A stretch of 21,547 nt of DNA, taken from the IMG/VR virus record IMGVR_UViG_3300046512_000082, positions 1-21,547 of that record; one strand, written 5' to 3'. The notes below the pieces were generated by a model. That model did not search any database, was not told the DNA's origin, and worked only from the letters and a program-made list of their open reading frames with translations. The position numbers and the translations under genes are program-made. This DNA comes from a virus. This document shows, in pieces, positions 20,998 to 21,547 of this stretch; the first letter of the stretch is position 1, and every line of letters starts with the position of its first letter.

Positions 20998-21073
20998 TGG
21001 CTGGGAAGGCAGGACTCGAACCTGCGACTGGCGCATTAACAGTGCGCTGCTCTACCAACTGAGCTACAACCCA
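20998..21073 (-). tRNA. tRNA-Asn (anticodon GUU)
   Basis: 76 bases with encoded CCA. The D-arm GCTC-AGTTGGTA-GAGC, anticodon arm GCGCA-CTGTTAA-TGCGC (anticodon GTT) and T-arm GCAGG-TTCGAGT-CCTGC are all perfect. The acceptor stem TGGGTTG / CTTCCCA has two adjacent T-T mismatches, which is unusual. Discriminator is G. Confidence 0.9.
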
Positions 21074-21383
21074 AGAAAAGTAGGCCGTTAACTGGCGGCA
21101 TTTGCCTTGCCTGTTTTAATTCGGAGGGACACGGCACTCACATCATCCGAATTTCGCGGCGGCTTGGCGCATGGCCCCATTTAACCTGCCACCCCTATGT
21201 CTTCAGGTGACGATCGGCAGGCACCGCAGATGAAATCGAAAATACCCAGGCGTTTGCAGCGAAGCTGATTTGTTCTGGGAGCCACGAGGGGTAAAGGAGG
21301 AGAAACCCCCACGGGCGGCCGGGCTCATCCAGCGGTCAGCGCTCTTGGCGCCGCTCCCCGGATGGATGCTCCGACGATCTCTT
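21074..21383 (-). other. Non-coding, structure-rich region
   Basis: About 310 bp with no convincing gene. It holds a bulged stem-loop at 21326-21364 (CATCC, AGCG and GCGC arms paired with GCGC, CGCT and GGATG, with 4-base bulges) and GGGG-...-CCCC at 21288-21309 whose loop is TAAAGGAGGAGAAA on the plus strand, the complement of a CCTCCTTTA sequence on the minus strand. A 30-residue frame (21088-21180) has poor support. It may contain a small RNA or be an untranslated region for the tRNA genes. Confidence 0.45.
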
Positions 21384-21409
21384 GACCCCGCATGTCGCAT
21401 GCGGGAGTC
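21384..21409 (-). terminator. Strong hairpin after the edge gene (terminator-like, no T-run)
   Basis: CCCGCATG-TCG-CATGCGGG is an 8-bp perfect stem, extended by GAC/GTC around a one-base bulge to 11 bp. It starts two bases after the stop codon of the partial gene. The minus-strand sequence after it is AAGAGATC, so intrinsic termination is doubtful; a 3'-end protecting or Rho-linked role is possible. Confidence 0.5.
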
Positions 21410-21411
21410 GC

Positions 21412-21546
21412 TTACTCGGTATGCTCCTGCGGTATGCGCCAGCTCGGCGGCACAGTGGTGCAGGTCATGTACAGTTTTGGCACCAGCTTCTCTAACACCC
21501 AGTCGCTATGGGCCTGCTCGACCCCCTCCCCCGGTCGGACGAGTTT
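21412..21546 (-). CDS. C-terminal end of an unrecognised protein, cut by window edge
   Basis: An open frame enters from the right edge and ends in TAA at 21414-21412, giving 44 residues. It reads GVEQAHSDWVLEKLVPKLYM and then CTTVPPSWRIPQEHTE. No start is in the window. Amino-acid use is normal for a real protein and a strong hairpin follows its stop, which supports a gene end here. I do not recognise the family. Confidence 0.55.
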   Translation of the reverse strand, partial: KLVRPGEGVEQAHSDWVLEKLVPKLYMTCTTVPPSWRIPQEHTE

Positions 21547-21547
21547 G

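Noticed and set aside
20677-21036. 119-residue version of the 46-residue protein
   Set aside because: The extra part is a translation of tRNA-Trp and the spacer.
21088-21180. 30-residue minus-strand frame just before tRNA-Asn
   Set aside because: Only weak GG-rich sequence upstream, no family and very short; not enough to call a gene.
21292-21310. AAAGGAGGAG on the plus strand as a ribosome site for a plus-strand gene
   Set aside because: No start codon within a suitable distance and no coding-like plus-strand frame follows.
21203-21400. 65-residue minus-strand frame
   Set aside because: It starts inside the strong hairpin and spans two stem-loops, with S/R/G-rich low-information composition and no Shine-Dalgarno.
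1-21547. CRISPR array, insertion sequence, integrase or toxin-antitoxin pair
   Set aside because: No regularly spaced direct repeats, no transposase or recombinase motif and no recognisable toxin or antitoxin were seen in any accepted gene or gap.

Overview
This window is a GC-rich, densely packed piece of the structural and packaging region of a tailed, contractile-tail (myovirus-type) bacteriophage or prophage. Every gene I accept lies on the minus strand and is read from the right edge to the left edge. Proteins resemble Mu gp36, gpG and gp37, the P2/Mu baseplate set V-W-J-I, a psiM2-type large terminase, a DUF4055-type portal and a gp13-like major capsid protein. The base composition and a holin resembling those of gene transfer agents suggest an alphaproteobacterial (possibly Rhizobiales) host, but that is inference. 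No integrase, repressor or replication gene is present, so lifestyle cannot be decided from this window.

Layout, in transcription order (right to left). (a) 21547-20834: the tail of an unrecognised gene, a strong hairpin, about 310 bp of structured non-coding DNA, then tRNA-Asn(GUU) and an aberrant tRNA-Trp(CCA). (b) 20817-19712: four tightly coupled small genes: a 46-residue protein, a three-helix holin-like membrane protein, a thioredoxin with a WCAPC site and a 76-residue protein. (c) 19684-13120: small terminase, two dissimilar SGNH hydrolases in tandem, large terminase, portal. (d) 13081-12628: a CxxC zinc-ribbon-like protein and a small membrane protein. (e) 12588-12176: a self-contained unit made of a near-consensus promoter, an 8-bp inverted-repeat operator, one 99-residue gene and a Rho-independent terminator. 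(f) 12175-11807: structured RNA region with tRNA-Tyr(GUA). (g) 11806-7822: scaffold-like protein, a terminator, major capsid protein, an Ala/Lys-rich protein, then the head-tail connection and tail completion genes gp36, gpG and gp37. (h) 7822-1: baseplate spike V, a small protein, W, J, I, a large structural protein, a small protein, and a tail fibre that runs off the left edge.

The genes together package DNA (TerS, TerL, portal), build the head (scaffold, capsid, connector) and build the baseplate and fibres. The order gpG/S - V - W - J - I - fibre follows P2, so sheath, tube and tape-measure genes are expected just beyond the left edge. The tandem SGNH hydrolases are probably virion-borne or secreted esterases acting on acylated host surface polysaccharide, although they sit between the terminase subunits and not with the fibres.

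The most unusual points are the two hydrolases splitting terS from terL, the promoter/operator/terminator cassette inside the late region, a terminator directly in front of the capsid gene, a hairpin that hides the ribosome binding site of J, a duplicated FR-rich motif in the gpI-like protein, and a long helical insertion in the spike. I did not find a clearly new multi-gene system. These are the candidates I would check first.
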